Part shown: positions 1-8,915 of the stretch, piece by piece | How positions within the stretch are numbered: position 1 is the first letter of the stretch | Layout: the number at the start of each line of letters is the position of its first letter | NCBI GenBank assembly: GCA_017993235.1 | Contig: JAGONC010000002.1 | Span: 1-44,682, forward strand | DNA: 44,682 nucleotides | Direction: 5' to 3' | From: Lentimicrobiaceae bacterium | Lineage (GTDB): Bacteria; Bacteroidota; Bacteroidia; Bacteroidales; JAGONC01 | The notes under the pieces: generated by a model | What the model was told of the DNA's origin: nothing | Databases searched by the model: none | Seen by the model: the letters and a program-made list of their open reading frames with translations, nothing else | Made by a program: the position numbers and the translations under genes

Positions 1-18
1 CGGATATTGATCAGGTGA
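1..18 (+). CDS. Possible 3' end of an unidentified upstream gene (partial)
   Basis: Reading from base 1 gives five codons (RILIR) and a TGA stop at 16-18. That stop overlaps the GTG start of lpxK in a GTGA arrangement typical of translational coupling. Too little is present to name the gene. In Bacteroidota lpxK often follows the signal peptide peptidase gene sppA, but nothing here tests that. Confidence 0.3.
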   Translation, partial: RILIR

Positions 19-1070
19 GCTTTCGCAGCATCATATTCCTCCCTTTCTCCATGGTATATGGAATCATTACGCATGTGAGAAACCTGTTGTTTGACAGGGG
101 ATTCCTCCCATCGGCATCATTTACCATACCCGTTATTTCGGTAGGTAATCTTTCCATGGGCGGTACAGGTAAAACACCTCATATCGAGTACCTGATCCGT
201 CTGCTGAAGGATCGGTACCGTTTAGCGACCCTGAGCCGCGGTTACGGACGAAGTACCAGGGGATTTCACATTGCGCAGCCAGAAAATTCCGTCAAAGACG
301 TTGGCGATGAACCGGGACTGATCAAGAATAAATTTCCGGATATTCTTGTTGCCGTTGACGAGAACAGGCGACGGGGAGTCCGCAGGCTGATGAACCTTCA
401 TCCGGCTCCGGAGGTAATCCTGTTGGACGATGCATTCCAGCACAGGTATATCGAACCGGGACTGTCCATTTTGCTGACAGACTATTTCAATCTCTACACA
501 AGGGATCGCCTGATCCCTGCCGGGCGGTTACGTGAACACCGCAGCAGTGCAAAACGCGCTGATATTATTGTTGTTACAAAAACAGAACCGGAAAGATCGC
601 CAATCCATGAAGGGGAATTGCTGGCAGAATTACGGCCTGATCCAAAACAAAAAGTCTGTTTCTCGTATATAAAATATGAGAACCCTGTTTCATTTTCAGG
701 GGAAATACTGAACATTTGCTCTCAAAAGAACGGGGGCGTTTTAATGGTGGCCGGAATCGCCAATCCCTATCCCCTGGAACTCTACCTGAGGAATCATTTC
801 ACGGAATTTAAAAAATTGATTTTCAGGGATCATCATCCCTTTACAGCCAGCGATGTAAGGGATATACGTAATGTATACCGGCAAATGGCAGGAAATGACA
901 AGATCATCATTACCACGGAAAAAGATGCCATACGCATGCGCGAAGCTCATCTCAACAAGCTGCTGAAGGATCTTCCGCTGTATTATCTGCCTGTCAGGAT
1001 CGAGTTTCATTCCGGTTCCAAACAAACCTTTGATACAAGTATTTTACATTATGTGGGAAAAGGTAAATGA
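15..1070 (+). CDS. lpxK: Tetraacyldisaccharide 4'-kinase LpxK
   Basis: LpxK is the inner-membrane kinase that phosphorylates the 4' position of the tetraacyldisaccharide to give lipid IVA, a late step of the Raetz lipid A pathway. The 351-residue length is normal for the family. An N-terminal hydrophobic stretch at about residues 5-20 fits membrane association. The family P-loop (GGTGKTPH) is at residues 49-56, SRGYGR at 74-79, GDEP at 97-100 and the conserved DDAFQHR at 138-144, with TKTE near 188. The GTG start at 15 overlaps an upstream TGA, and the N-terminus matches the usual family start, so it looks complete although the frame stays open to the window edge. It overlaps the downstream phosphorylase gene by 20 bases, and an LpxH-type gene follows. 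Confidence 0.93.
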   Translation: MSFRSIIFLPFSMVYGIITHVRNLLFDRGFLPSASFTIPVISVGNLSMGGTGKTPHIEYLIRLLKDRYRLATLSRGYGRSTRGFHIAQPENSVKDVGDEPGLIKNKFPDILVAVDENRRRGVRRLMNLHPAPEVILLDDAFQHRYIEPGLSILLTDYFNLYTRDRLIPAGRLREHRSSAKRADIIVVTKTEPERSPIHEGELLAELRPDPKQKVCFSYIKYENPVSFSGEILNICSQKNGGVLMVAGIANPYPLELYLRNHFTEFKKLIFRDHHPFTASDVRDIRNVYRQMAGNDKIIITTEKDAIRMREAHLNKLLKDLPLYYLPVRIEFHSGSKQTFDTSILHYVGKGK

Positions 1071-1866
1071 CATTGCTGACAGCATCCGTTCAACGATTCC
1101 TGCCTCACCGAAGGCAGGGATCGTATTGGGAACGGGATTGGGCGGATTGGTGGGTGAAATTGCACATTCATCATCGTTCTCTTTTGCGGAGATCAGGGAC
1201 TTTCCGGTGACGAGCGTGGAGGGCCATGCCGGTAAATTGATCTTTGGGACACTGGGGAATAAAGAGGTGGTGGTCATGCAGGGGCGTATACACGCTTATG
1301 AAGGCGTATCCATGCAGGACATCGTGCTGCCCATCCGGGTAATGCACCGGCTGGGCATCAGGCTTCTGATCCTGACCAACGCATCAGGTGGATTAAATCC
1401 GATCCTGAAAATCGGGGATTTGATGCTTGTCACGGATCAGATCAACCTGATGAACAGCAATCCTCTGATCGGGAAGTATGATAAACGTTTTGGCGACCGT
1501 TTTCCCGATATGAGTGAAGTGTTTGACAAAAGCATCATCAGCAGAGTAATGCAGATTGCCCGGGCGCATCAGGTTCCACTGCAATCAGGGATTCTGGCTG
1601 CCGCGACCGGCCCCACGTTTGAAACCAGGGCGGAATACGCCTATATGCGCTTTCTGGGTGCCGATGCGGTGGGGATGTCGATCATACCCGAAGCAATTGC
1701 TGCCCGACAACTGAATTTACCCTGTCTGGCCATAACCGTGATCTCTGATCTCGGCATTCCGGATCAAATAACAAAAGTGAGTCATGCAGAAGTTCAGCAG
1801 GCAGCAAGCCGGGCGGAACCCCTGTTGACCCTGTTGATCAAAAAGTTACTTGAAGGCTGGCAATAA
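1051..1866 (+). CDS. punA: Purine nucleoside phosphorylase (trimeric, PNP/MTAP family)
   Basis: This enzyme cleaves purine (deoxy)ribonucleosides with phosphate for purine salvage in the cytosol. Family signatures are all present: the glycine-rich phosphate loop (VLGTGLGGL), EGHAGKL, MQGRIHAYEG, LTNASGGLN, and AATGPTFETRAEY carrying the base-contacting Glu, followed by GADAVGMSIIPE. I chose ATG 1051 (MWEKVND) over a TTG at 1030 because it matches the usual family N-terminus and gives a normal 271-residue protein. The coding region overlaps the end of lpxK by 20 bases. The residue aligned with human PNP Asn243 is Asp (codon 1747-1749), which may widen specificity toward 6-amino purines (inference). 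The gene symbol is a family name; deoD is a different fold. Confidence 0.9.
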   Translation: MWEKVNDIADSIRSTIPASPKAGIVLGTGLGGLVGEIAHSSSFSFAEIRDFPVTSVEGHAGKLIFGTLGNKEVVVMQGRIHAYEGVSMQDIVLPIRVMHRLGIRLLILTNASGGLNPILKIGDLMLVTDQINLMNSNPLIGKYDKRFGDRFPDMSEVFDKSIISRVMQIARAHQVPLQSGILAAATGPTFETRAEYAYMRFLGADAVGMSIIPEAIAARQLNLPCLAITVISDLGIPDQITKVSHAEVQQAASRAEPLLTLLIKKLLEGWQ

Positions 1867-1929
1867 CGGTATGTTCAACCCAGCAATGGGTGTCAGCCAG
1901 ATGATTTCATTCACTTAATACAGCCTGAG

Positions 1930-2709
1930 TTGAATTCACAGACAACGGATCAAATCAAAGGAAAGATATACTTTGTATCTGACTTTCATTTTGGTGTTCC
2001 TGATCACAACAGCAGCCTTGAACGGGAAAAACAATTAATCCGATGGTTTGAAGAGGTTAAAAAAGATGCTGCTGAAATCTACCTGATGGGGGATCTGTTT
2101 GACTTCTGGTTTGAATACAAAACGGTAATTCCCAAGGGTTTCACGCGCTTTCTAGGTAAGCTGGCCGAAATGACAGACGCTGGGATCCCTGTGCATCTTT
2201 TCAGAGGGAACCATGATATCTGGGCATTTGATTACCTAAACCGCGAACTGAACATCATCCTTCATCGCAAACCTGAGATCAGGGTATGGAATGGGAAACG
2301 TTTTTATCTGGCACACGGAGATGGACTGGGGCCGGGAGACCGGGGGTACAAATTCCTGAAGAAAACGTTTGAATGCCCGCTGAACCAGTGGTTTTACCGA
2401 TGGCTGCATCCGGATATCGGCACCCGGATGGGCCTGTTTTTTTCAAGAAGAAGCAGGAATGCCGACATCGCCCGTGAAAAGAAGAATGCCGATGTGGTCA
2501 ATATTCCGACCCAGAGGCTCTACCAGTTCAGCCTGCAGGTTCTGGAATCTGATCCCGGGATTGACTATTTTATTTTCGGACATCATCATCTTCCCGTTCA
2601 TTTAAAAATAAATGAAAAGACGCATTTCTTCCTGATCGGTGACTGGATCACGAATTTCTCGTATGTAGTGTTCGACGGGAAAGAAGTTGAGCTCAAATTC
2701 TTCCGATGA
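1930..2709 (+). CDS. lpxH: UDP-2,3-diacylglucosamine hydrolase-like metallophosphoesterase (LpxH family)
   Basis: A calcineurin-type phosphoesterase predicted to hydrolyse UDP-2,3-diacylglucosamine to lipid X plus UMP in lipid A synthesis. The metal-binding series is complete: DFH at residues 18-20, GDLFDFW at 54-60, GNHD at 93-96, HGD at 129-131 and GHHH at 217-220. The length of 259 residues fits the Bacteroidota LpxH branch. The start is uncertain: the open frame begins with TTG 1930 and no in-frame ATG lies upstream, while the conserved domain begins about ten codons later (KIYFVSDFH). It lies 63 bases after punA and its neighbour lpxK acts later in the same pathway, which supports a lipid A role. 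It ends 2 bases before the convergent gapA stop. Confidence 0.85.
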   Translation: MNSQTTDQIKGKIYFVSDFHFGVPDHNSSLEREKQLIRWFEEVKKDAAEIYLMGDLFDFWFEYKTVIPKGFTRFLGKLAEMTDAGIPVHLFRGNHDIWAFDYLNRELNIILHRKPEIRVWNGKRFYLAHGDGLGPGDRGYKFLKKTFECPLNQWFYRWLHPDIGTRMGLFFSRRSRNADIAREKKNADVVNIPTQRLYQFSLQVLESDPGIDYFIFGHHHLPVHLKINEKTHFFLIGDWITNFSYVVFDGKEVELKFFR

Positions 2710-2711
2710 TC

Positions 2712-3728
2712 TCAGAGTGAGAACCATTTTTCCACCAGATCGACCAGCCGTGCAGCATAACCGGCTTCATTGTCATACCAGGCAACGACCTTGACAAGAT
2801 CCCTTCGCTGACCGAGAACCGAGGTTAGTCCTGCATCAAAGATCGCTGAATGTGTATTGCCGATGACATCAGCCGACACGATCGGATCCTCGGTATACTG
2901 CAGTATGTTACGCATCGATCCTTTTGCAGCTTTTTTAAATGCCGCGTTGATTTGCTGAACGCTGGCGGGCATTTGCACAGTACAGGTAAGATCCGTCAGG
3001 GAGCCATTCACCACGGGAACCCTGATACCGGCTCCGCCAAGGTTTGCTTTAAGGTGGGGAAAAATGCGGGAAGAAGCTTTTGCAGCGCCGGTGGTTGTAG
3101 GTATAATAGAGCAGGCCGCTGCTCTTCCACGACGGAAATCCTTATGCGGGCCGTCAAGCAGATTCTGATCCCGCGTATAGGAATGCACTGTGGTAATGAA
3201 AGCTTCATCGATTCCCCAGTGATCATCGAGTATTTTGATCAGGGGAGCAACACAGTTGGTCGTACAGGAAGAATTGGAAATAACAGAGTCATCAGGGCGT
3301 AAAATATCGTCGTTTATTCCCATCACGATGAATTTGACATTATCTTCCGGTCCTTTTGAAGGTGCCGATATGATCACCTTACCTGCGCCCGCCTGTAGAT
3401 GACGGCTGGCCAGATCTTTTGTGGTAAATTCACCCGTTGCTTCAATCACAACATCAATATCAAGTTCCTTCCAGGGCAGGTTCTCTGGCTGGCTGACCGA
3501 CAGGGCACGGATCTTTTTCCTATTTACGACAAGCATATTCTGCTCAGCCCGGATGTGACCCCGGAATTCACCCTGAATGGAATCATATTTCACCAGATGA
3601 GCCAGGTTGATTGCATCAGCAAGGTCATTGACTGCAATCAGGTCTATGATTTTGCTTTTGAGCAATGCCCGGAAAGTCACCCTGCCAATTCGCCCGAATC
3701 CATTGATAGCAACCCTTATACGATCCAT
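2712..3728 (-). CDS. gapA: Glyceraldehyde-3-phosphate dehydrogenase, type I
   Basis: Catalyses the phosphorylating oxidation of glyceraldehyde 3-phosphate to 1,3-bisphosphoglycerate in glycolysis and the reverse in gluconeogenesis. The Rossmann motif INGFGRIGR is at residues 8-16, the acidic residue of NDLAD (34-38) favours NAD over NADP, the catalytic Cys is 155 in SNSSCTTNC, and the general-base His is 182. Asn-Glu-Ala-Gly-Tyr is near the C-terminus. The first ATG of the longer open frame (3767) adds 13 residues unlike the family, so I take ATG 3728 (MDRIRVAING), giving 338 residues. A TACCTTTG -7 element lies 21 bases upstream. The gene is a single unit, divergent from the M20 peptidase and convergent with lpxH. 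Confidence 0.95.
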   Translation of the reverse strand: MDRIRVAINGFGRIGRVTFRALLKSKIIDLIAVNDLADAINLAHLVKYDSIQGEFRGHIRAEQNMLVVNRKKIRALSVSQPENLPWKELDIDVVIEATGEFTTKDLASRHLQAGAGKVIISAPSKGPEDNVKFIVMGINDDILRPDDSVISNSSCTTNCVAPLIKILDDHWGIDEAFITTVHSYTRDQNLLDGPHKDFRRGRAAACSIIPTTTGAAKASSRIFPHLKANLGGAGIRVPVVNGSLTDLTCTVQMPASVQQINAAFKKAAKGSMRNILQYTEDPIVSADVIGNTHSAIFDAGLTSVLGQRRDLVKVVAWYDNEAGYAARLVDLVEKWFSL

Positions 3729-3748
3729 GATTCCCGATTTTGGATTGC

Positions 3749-3756
3749 CAAAGGTA
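3749..3756 (-). promoter_or_regulatory. Bacteroidota -7 promoter element for gapA (TACCTTTG)
   Basis: The minus strand reads TACCTTTG, an exact match to the phylum consensus TAnnTTTG, ending 20 bases before the chosen gapA ATG. No clear -33 TTG partner is visible. The position supports ATG 3728 rather than 3767, which lies upstream of this element. Confidence 0.5.
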
Positions 3757-3797
3757 AACATTTCCATTGTTGGCTTTCGGTTATCGCCGGGAATTCT

Positions 3798-3805
3798 TAA
3801 TTTTG
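3798..3805 (+). promoter_or_regulatory. Bacteroidota -7 promoter element for the M20 peptidase (TAATTTTG)
   Basis: TAATTTTG matches TAnnTTTG about 72 bases before ATG 3878. TTG triplets at 3767-3772 are upstream, but their spacing is longer than usual, so the -33 assignment is doubtful. Confidence 0.4.
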
Positions 3806-3877
3806 ACCGTAATTACCAAAACGATCCTTTTCAGACCGGAAAAACATGAAAACATATCTCTAACCCAGAACAAGATT

Positions 3878-5269
3878 ATGACACCATTGAAGATTAAGGA
3901 TTACATCCAGGAAAACAAGGACCGTTTTCTTGACGAGCTCTTTGGATTGATACGCATCCCATCGGTCAGTACCCTTGCATCGCATGCACCCGATATGCAG
4001 AAAGCAGCGGAATACTGGAAAAAAATCCTTCTCGGTGCGGGTGCTGACAAGGCTGAAATATTTCCCACCAGTGGAAATCCGATCGTTTATGCTGAGAAAA
4101 TTATCGATCCGGCGTTACCCACCGTTCTGGTCTACGCCCACATGGACGTGATGCCGGTGGATCCTGTGGAATTATGGACATCCGATCCTTTTGAACCGGT
4201 CGTCCGTGATGGCAGGATCTATGCCAGGGGGGCGGATGATGATAAGGGACAATCGTTTATGCACGCCAAGGCTTTTGAGTACCTGAACCAATCCGGTCAA
4301 CTGCCCTGCAATGTCAAATTCATGATTGAGGGGGAAGAAGAAATTGGTTCGGTTCATATGGGCAAATTTTGTGATGATAACAGGAATATACTGAAAGCAG
4401 ACATCATTTTGGTTTCGGATACAAGCATGATTGCAGAGGAAGTCCCTTCCATCACGGTTGGATTGCGTGGATTAAGCTACATGGAGGTTGAGGTGACCGG
4501 ACCGGACCGGGATCTGCACTCTGGACTCTTCGGGGGTGCAGTTGCGAATCCTGCCAACATCCTTGCAAAAATCATCGCTTCATTACATGATGAGGATAAC
4601 CGGATCACCATCCCCGGATTTTATGACGATGTCATGGAAATCCGTCATGCTGAGCGGCAGGAAATGGCGAAGGCTCCCTTTGATCTGGATGCTTATCAGA
4701 AAGCGCTGAAGATCAATGAGGTCTGGGGAGAGAAAGGGTATTCCACCATTGAGCGTACGGGCATCAGGCCGACCCTGGATGTGAACGGGATGTGGAGTGG
4801 TTATACCGGCGAGGGGGCTAAAACGGTACTGCCATCAAAAGCCTGGGCAAAAATCTCCATGCGGTTGGTTCCCAACCAGGATCATCTTAAGATCAGCCAG
4901 CTGTTCGAAGACCATATCAAAACGATTGCCCCCCCCTGTGTAAAAGTTAATGTGAAGACGTCACACGGAGGGCAGGGGTATGTTTCACCTACCGATATGA
5001 TCGCTTACCTGGCGGCTGATCTGGCGTATATCGAATCCTATGGCAGGAAACCGGTTCCTGTGAGAAGCGGCGGAAGCATACCGATCATTTCGGCCTTTGA
5101 GGAAAAGCTTGGATTAAAAAGCATCCTGATGGGATTTGGACTGGAATCCGACTCCATTCACTCTCCCAATGAAAATTTTTCCTTGAATCAGTTCTTCAAG
5201 GGAATTGAAACGATCACGTATTTTTATCAGCATTATGCCAGGTTGATGAAAAAGGCCGGGCTCACCTGA
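3878..5269 (+). CDS. M20 family metallopeptidase (dipeptidase, CNDP/PepV-like)
   Basis: A cytosolic di-zinc exopeptidase or dipeptidase of the M20 (DapE/ArgE/carnosinase) family. The metal and catalytic site is recognisable: YAHMDVMPVD (His88, Asp90), the bridging Asp in ARGADDDKG near 118-124, EGEEEIGS (catalytic and metal Glu, 151-158), an Asp in LVSDTSM, and a C-terminal His in the SIHSPNENF region. The dimerisation-lid segment begins with HSGLFGGAVANPA. I chose ATG 3878 (MTPLKIKDY), giving 463 residues; the frame is open from 3767 but the extra 37 residues overlap the promoter region. The substrate cannot be told from sequence. It is transcribed alone and is convergent with dsbD. Confidence 0.88.
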   Translation: MTPLKIKDYIQENKDRFLDELFGLIRIPSVSTLASHAPDMQKAAEYWKKILLGAGADKAEIFPTSGNPIVYAEKIIDPALPTVLVYAHMDVMPVDPVELWTSDPFEPVVRDGRIYARGADDDKGQSFMHAKAFEYLNQSGQLPCNVKFMIEGEEEIGSVHMGKFCDDNRNILKADIILVSDTSMIAEEVPSITVGLRGLSYMEVEVTGPDRDLHSGLFGGAVANPANILAKIIASLHDEDNRITIPGFYDDVMEIRHAERQEMAKAPFDLDAYQKALKINEVWGEKGYSTIERTGIRPTLDVNGMWSGYTGEGAKTVLPSKAWAKISMRLVPNQDHLKISQLFEDHIKTIAPPCVKVNVKTSHGGQGYVSPTDMIAYLAADLAYIESYGRKPVPVRSGGSIPIISAFEEKLGLKSILMGFGLESDSIHSPNENFSLNQFFKGIETITYFYQHYARLMKKAGLT

Positions 5270-5282
5270 GCGGGGAAGATCA

Positions 5283-7424
5283 TTACCGTTTCCTGAATTC
5301 CTCGATTCCTTTATCAAGGAAAGCGACAAATTCATCGACATCCAGGTTATAGGCCCGAGGAGGAACAAGTTTTTGCCCGTCATGGTCAAGAAGGACATAA
5401 AAAGGCTGGGCATTCACATTGAAATGGGTGATCTGGAAATCCGCAAATTTCTTTCCAATGGTCTTTTTCACTTTTCCATCGTAGGTTGATGTAATCCATT
5501 CGCTTTCCAGCAGCGGAGTCTTATCATCCACATAGAGGGCAATGATAACATATTGTTCACGAAGGCGTTGGAGCACAGCAGGATCCGACCATACATTGGC
5601 TTCCATCTCCCTGCAGTTGACACAACCATGACCTGTAAAGTCGATGAAGACAGGTTTGTTGAGTTTTCTTGCACAGGCCATCCCCTGATCATAGTCAAAA
5701 TAGCCCCCGAGTCCATGGGGAAGATGTAAAAAGTCGCTGTACTTTGACTTTTCACATACCCCGGCCGTTGGCATGAAGGCGGAGGATGGATTCATTCCGG
5801 AGCCTGACGCCATTTTCACATTTTCACGGATGATATTGTTCAGGTCGAAATCATGGGTAGTCTGGGGTGGAATGTATCCGGAAAGGGCTTTCAGAGGAGC
5901 CCCGAACATGCCTGGGATCATATAGACCACAAACGTAAATGTGATGATCGCCAGGGCGATACGGGTTACACTGATATGTTTGATATCTGAATCGTGTGCA
6001 AACTTCAGTTTTCCCAGGAGGTAAAAACCCATCAATGTAAAAATCACGATCCAGAAAGCCAGGTAGATTTCCCGGTCGAGTATTCCCCAGTGGTAGGTTT
6101 GATCGGCGATGCTGAGGAACTTGAGCCCCAGTGCCAGTTCAATAAAGCCCAGAACCACCTTGACAGCATTAAGCCATCCTCCCGATTTAGGCAGGTTAGC
6201 AAGCCAGGAAGGGAAAAAAGCAAACAGGGTGAACGGCAGAGCGAATGCCAGTGCAAATCCAAACATACCCACGATGGGTTTGAGGATCTGACCACCGGCA
6301 GATTCAACCAGGATTGCGCCAACAAGAGGACCTGTGCAGGAAAATGACACAAGCACCAGGGTGAGTGCCATAAAAAAAGCACCGGTAATACCGCCCTTAT
6401 CAGCCTGTTTATCCGAACGGGTGACCAGCCAGCTGGGAAGGGTCAGCTCAAAAGCACCCAGGAACGAAGCTGCAAAGATCATGAAGATCAGGAAGAACAG
6501 GACATTGGGAAGCCAGTGTGTGCTAAGGAAATTGGCAAAATTCGGACCGAGGGTGATGGCAACGACGGTTCCAATGATCGTATAGATGGCAATGATGGAA
6601 ACTCCGTAGACGATAGCCTGAAATCTTGCCTTTTTTTTACTTTCATTATCGTGCATGAAAAAAGTTACCGTCATCGGGATCATCGGGAACACGCAGGGAG
6701 TCAGAATGGCAATAAATCCTGCAAGAATGGAGATCAGAAAAAAATAGAACAGTGACTTCTTTTCTTTTGTACCGGAAGTGGAATCGTCCAGTGTACTTTC
6801 TGAAGAGATTTGTTCCTGCACATCGGTCGCGGTCGGGGAAACGAGGGAATCCCCCGTTAATTCAAGCTGTGTCACCGGTGCAACAGGAACGCCTGTAACC
6901 TTTTGACTGGTTTGCACCGAATCCGCCGTGGTTTTACCGGTAACAGGCTGCTGATGAAAGGTGAAATTAAATTCCTCATCTGCAGGGGGTAAACATTTTT
7001 CGTCGTCACACGACATGAAATTGATATATCCTTTGACCGTAACCGTATCCTGGCCAAGCAACCTGATCTTCTGCGTAAAGGTTGCCTCCCGGGCAAAGTA
7101 TTTAAGCACCATTTTAAAGTTCGGATCATATTCCTCAATGGCAGCGGGCTCGGTTACCTTCCCCACCAGTTCGTATCCCTTCACATCTTCGAACGTGAAT
7201 GTGGTGGCTGGCGGGGTCATGGGGATATCCTGAGAATAAAGATGCCATTTGTCCTCGATTTCAGCCCTGAAGATAAGTTCTGCCTCGGTCGGGCTGATCA
7301 TACGGTTGCTGAAACTCCAGGTGACGGGCTCAAAGATCTGGCCCTGCAATCCCGTGCAGGCAAGCGTAAAAAGGATGAACAGCCACCTTCTATCCATGCG
7401 TATATTGTTGTTTAATAATCTCAT
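5283..7424 (-). CDS. dsbD: Protein-disulfide reductase DsbD-like, with C-terminal thioredoxin domain
   Basis: DsbD carries electrons from cytoplasmic thioredoxin across the inner membrane to periplasmic thiol proteins. Three parts are visible in 713 residues. After a signal peptide (about 1-29) comes an N-terminal immunoglobulin-like domain with a cysteine pair (Cys139, Cys144 in MSCDDEKC). Next is an eight-helix CcdA/DsbD membrane domain beginning near 225, with TPCVFPMIP (Cys244) and a second cysteine in SFSCTGPL. A thioredoxin domain with CVNC at 601-604 ends the protein. ATG 7424 is used because it lies just downstream of a -7 element; ATG 7397 is an alternative that still leaves a signal peptide. 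The linker before the thioredoxin domain has additional cysteines. It is followed by tilS, which has its own promoter. Confidence 0.9.
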   Translation of the reverse strand: MRLLNNNIRMDRRWLFILFTLACTGLQGQIFEPVTWSFSNRMISPTEAELIFRAEIEDKWHLYSQDIPMTPPATTFTFEDVKGYELVGKVTEPAAIEEYDPNFKMVLKYFAREATFTQKIRLLGQDTVTVKGYINFMSCDDEKCLPPADEEFNFTFHQQPVTGKTTADSVQTSQKVTGVPVAPVTQLELTGDSLVSPTATDVQEQISSESTLDDSTSGTKEKKSLFYFFLISILAGFIAILTPCVFPMIPMTVTFFMHDNESKKKARFQAIVYGVSIIAIYTIIGTVVAITLGPNFANFLSTHWLPNVLFFLIFMIFAASFLGAFELTLPSWLVTRSDKQADKGGITGAFFMALTLVLVSFSCTGPLVGAILVESAGGQILKPIVGMFGFALAFALPFTLFAFFPSWLANLPKSGGWLNAVKVVLGFIELALGLKFLSIADQTYHWGILDREIYLAFWIVIFTLMGFYLLGKLKFAHDSDIKHISVTRIALAIITFTFVVYMIPGMFGAPLKALSGYIPPQTTHDFDLNNIIRENVKMASGSGMNPSSAFMPTAGVCEKSKYSDFLHLPHGLGGYFDYDQGMACARKLNKPVFIDFTGHGCVNCREMEANVWSDPAVLQRLREQYVIIALYVDDKTPLLESEWITSTYDGKVKKTIGKKFADFQITHFNVNAQPFYVLLDHDGQKLVPPRAYNLDVDEFVAFLDKGIEEFRKR

Positions 7425-7440
7425 ATATATATTTTGAGTG

Positions 7441-7448
7441 CAAAGGTA
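7441..7448 (-). promoter_or_regulatory. Bacteroidota -7 promoter element for dsbD (TACCTTTG)
   Basis: The minus strand carries TACCTTTG 16 bases upstream of ATG 7424, the same octamer as upstream of gapA, tatC and the S4 gene. No strong -33 element is seen. Confidence 0.5.
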
Positions 7449-7515
7449 ATGAAATGGAAATTATGGCCCTGCATAAAAAAATTGCCTCACTTATTTATCC
7501 TGATTTCCGGCTGTT

Positions 7516-8850
7516 TCACAGCAGCAATTCAATCCTTAAAACATTCCGGGTCCGGGAGGTAATCGCAAAACGGTTATCGATGCGATGGCCCACAATCCAG
7601 ATGATCTTCCCGTCCGACTCAAGGATCCATGCATTTGATTTCCCGATCAGGCTCAATTTCTCATCGATAAAAAAATCACTGACTTTTTTGGACTGGTTCA
7701 TTCCCAAGGGATAAAACCGATCTCCCCTTTTCCATTTTCTTAACCATAGCGGAAACCGGATCAGGGCCAGGTCGAGGTTGGCAACTTCGGGTCGTGTATC
7801 CAGACGAAGGTTAACAGTAACTTCTTCTCTTTCAATCCTAATAGGCAAGGGAGTGTTCAGGCGGTGAACATCTGCATCAATGAAATACTCACGGGCAGCC
7901 TGGGGAGTACCGATATCAAGCGGGGTGACGATCAGCCGCCTGCGGTCTTTAAGCAGACAATGGGTTGGCGATAAAAAAAGCTTCCCTGAGATTCCGGTCA
8001 GCGAGCCGGCAATTTTTTCGATTGTAGGGTAATTAAATCCCAGAGGGGCAAGAAATTCAGTCAGATAAGCGGTTATGGGAGATAATTTCAGAAGCTCGGG
8101 GATGCTGATCAGCGTCGTATTCTGATCTTCTGTACATACAAGCGTTCTCTTTTCGTTGATCTTTTCTGCCACCATCTTTCCGGCATCCTGCAATCTCCGG
8201 ATGGTTTGCGTTATTCCGTTCCGAAAATCAGGATTGATGGTTTCCAGGATGGGCATGATTTCATGCCGGATTTTATTTCGGGTATATTTATCCGACAGGT
8301 TGGATGAATCGAGGCAAAAGGGAAGTGCATAAGCCAGCTGGAACTGTTCAATTTCCCGGCGTGTTGCAAACATGAGCGGCCGGATGATCCTTCCCTGTTT
8401 TGCGTGGATGCCCTGGAGGCCATTGAGTCCTGTACCCCTGGTCAGGTTGATCATCAGGGTTTCGATCTGGTCATCCAGGTGATGGGCTGTTGCCGCATAA
8501 TCGTAATTTTCGTCTGCCATCAGTTCGTTGAACCAGGAGTACCGAAGTTCCCTGGCGGCCATTTGAACCGAAAGATGATTTTGTCTGGCAAAGGATTCCG
8601 TTGGGAACCTCCTGGAAAAAAAACGTACGTTGAGCCGTTGGGCGAGTTCCCTTACAAACGATTCATCCCTTTGGGATTCGCTGCCTCTCAGGCCAAAATT
8701 ACAATGGGCGATGCCGAAGGGTAATCCTGCCTGCCGAAACAGTTCGACCATGACCACCGAGTCAATACCCCCGCTGACGGTAAGCAAAACAGGCTGATGC
8801 GGCAGGAAGAGGGATTCCTTTTCAATGAAATGAAGGAATGCATTGAGCAT
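7516..8850 (-). CDS. tilS: tRNA(Ile)-lysidine synthase TilS
   Basis: TilS attaches lysine to the wobble cytidine (C34) of the CAU-anticodon tRNA-Ile, changing it to lysidine and switching its identity from Met to Ile; it is essential in most bacteria. The ATP pyrophosphatase P-loop SGGIDS is at residues 26-31, followed by family motifs AHCNFGLRG and ATAHHLDDQIET. The C-terminal third holds the substrate-binding domains, including FPLWLRKWKRGDRFYPLGM. The 444-residue length is normal for the longer TilS class. The start at 8850 has a -7 element TATCTTTG just upstream. Confidence 0.95.
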   Translation of the reverse strand: MLNAFLHFIEKESLFLPHQPVLLTVSGGIDSVVMVELFRQAGLPFGIAHCNFGLRGSESQRDESFVRELAQRLNVRFFSRRFPTESFARQNHLSVQMAARELRYSWFNELMADENYDYAATAHHLDDQIETLMINLTRGTGLNGLQGIHAKQGRIIRPLMFATRREIEQFQLAYALPFCLDSSNLSDKYTRNKIRHEIMPILETINPDFRNGITQTIRRLQDAGKMVAEKINEKRTLVCTEDQNTTLISIPELLKLSPITAYLTEFLAPLGFNYPTIEKIAGSLTGISGKLFLSPTHCLLKDRRRLIVTPLDIGTPQAAREYFIDADVHRLNTPLPIRIEREEVTVNLRLDTRPEVANLDLALIRFPLWLRKWKRGDRFYPLGMNQSKKVSDFFIDEKLSLIGKSNAWILESDGKIIWIVGHRIDNRFAITSRTRNVLRIELLL

Positions 8851-8865
8851 AGTTCATGTAAAATG

Positions 8866-8873
8866 CAAAGATA
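8866..8873 (-). promoter_or_regulatory. Bacteroidota -7 promoter element for tilS (TATCTTTG)
   Basis: The minus strand reads TATCTTTG 15 bases before the tilS ATG, in the 65-base gap after korB, so tilS probably has its own promoter. Confidence 0.5.
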
Positions 8874-8915
8874 GCGAAAGATATCCCCTGGAGGATTATA
8901 AAAGGACGATTGGGG

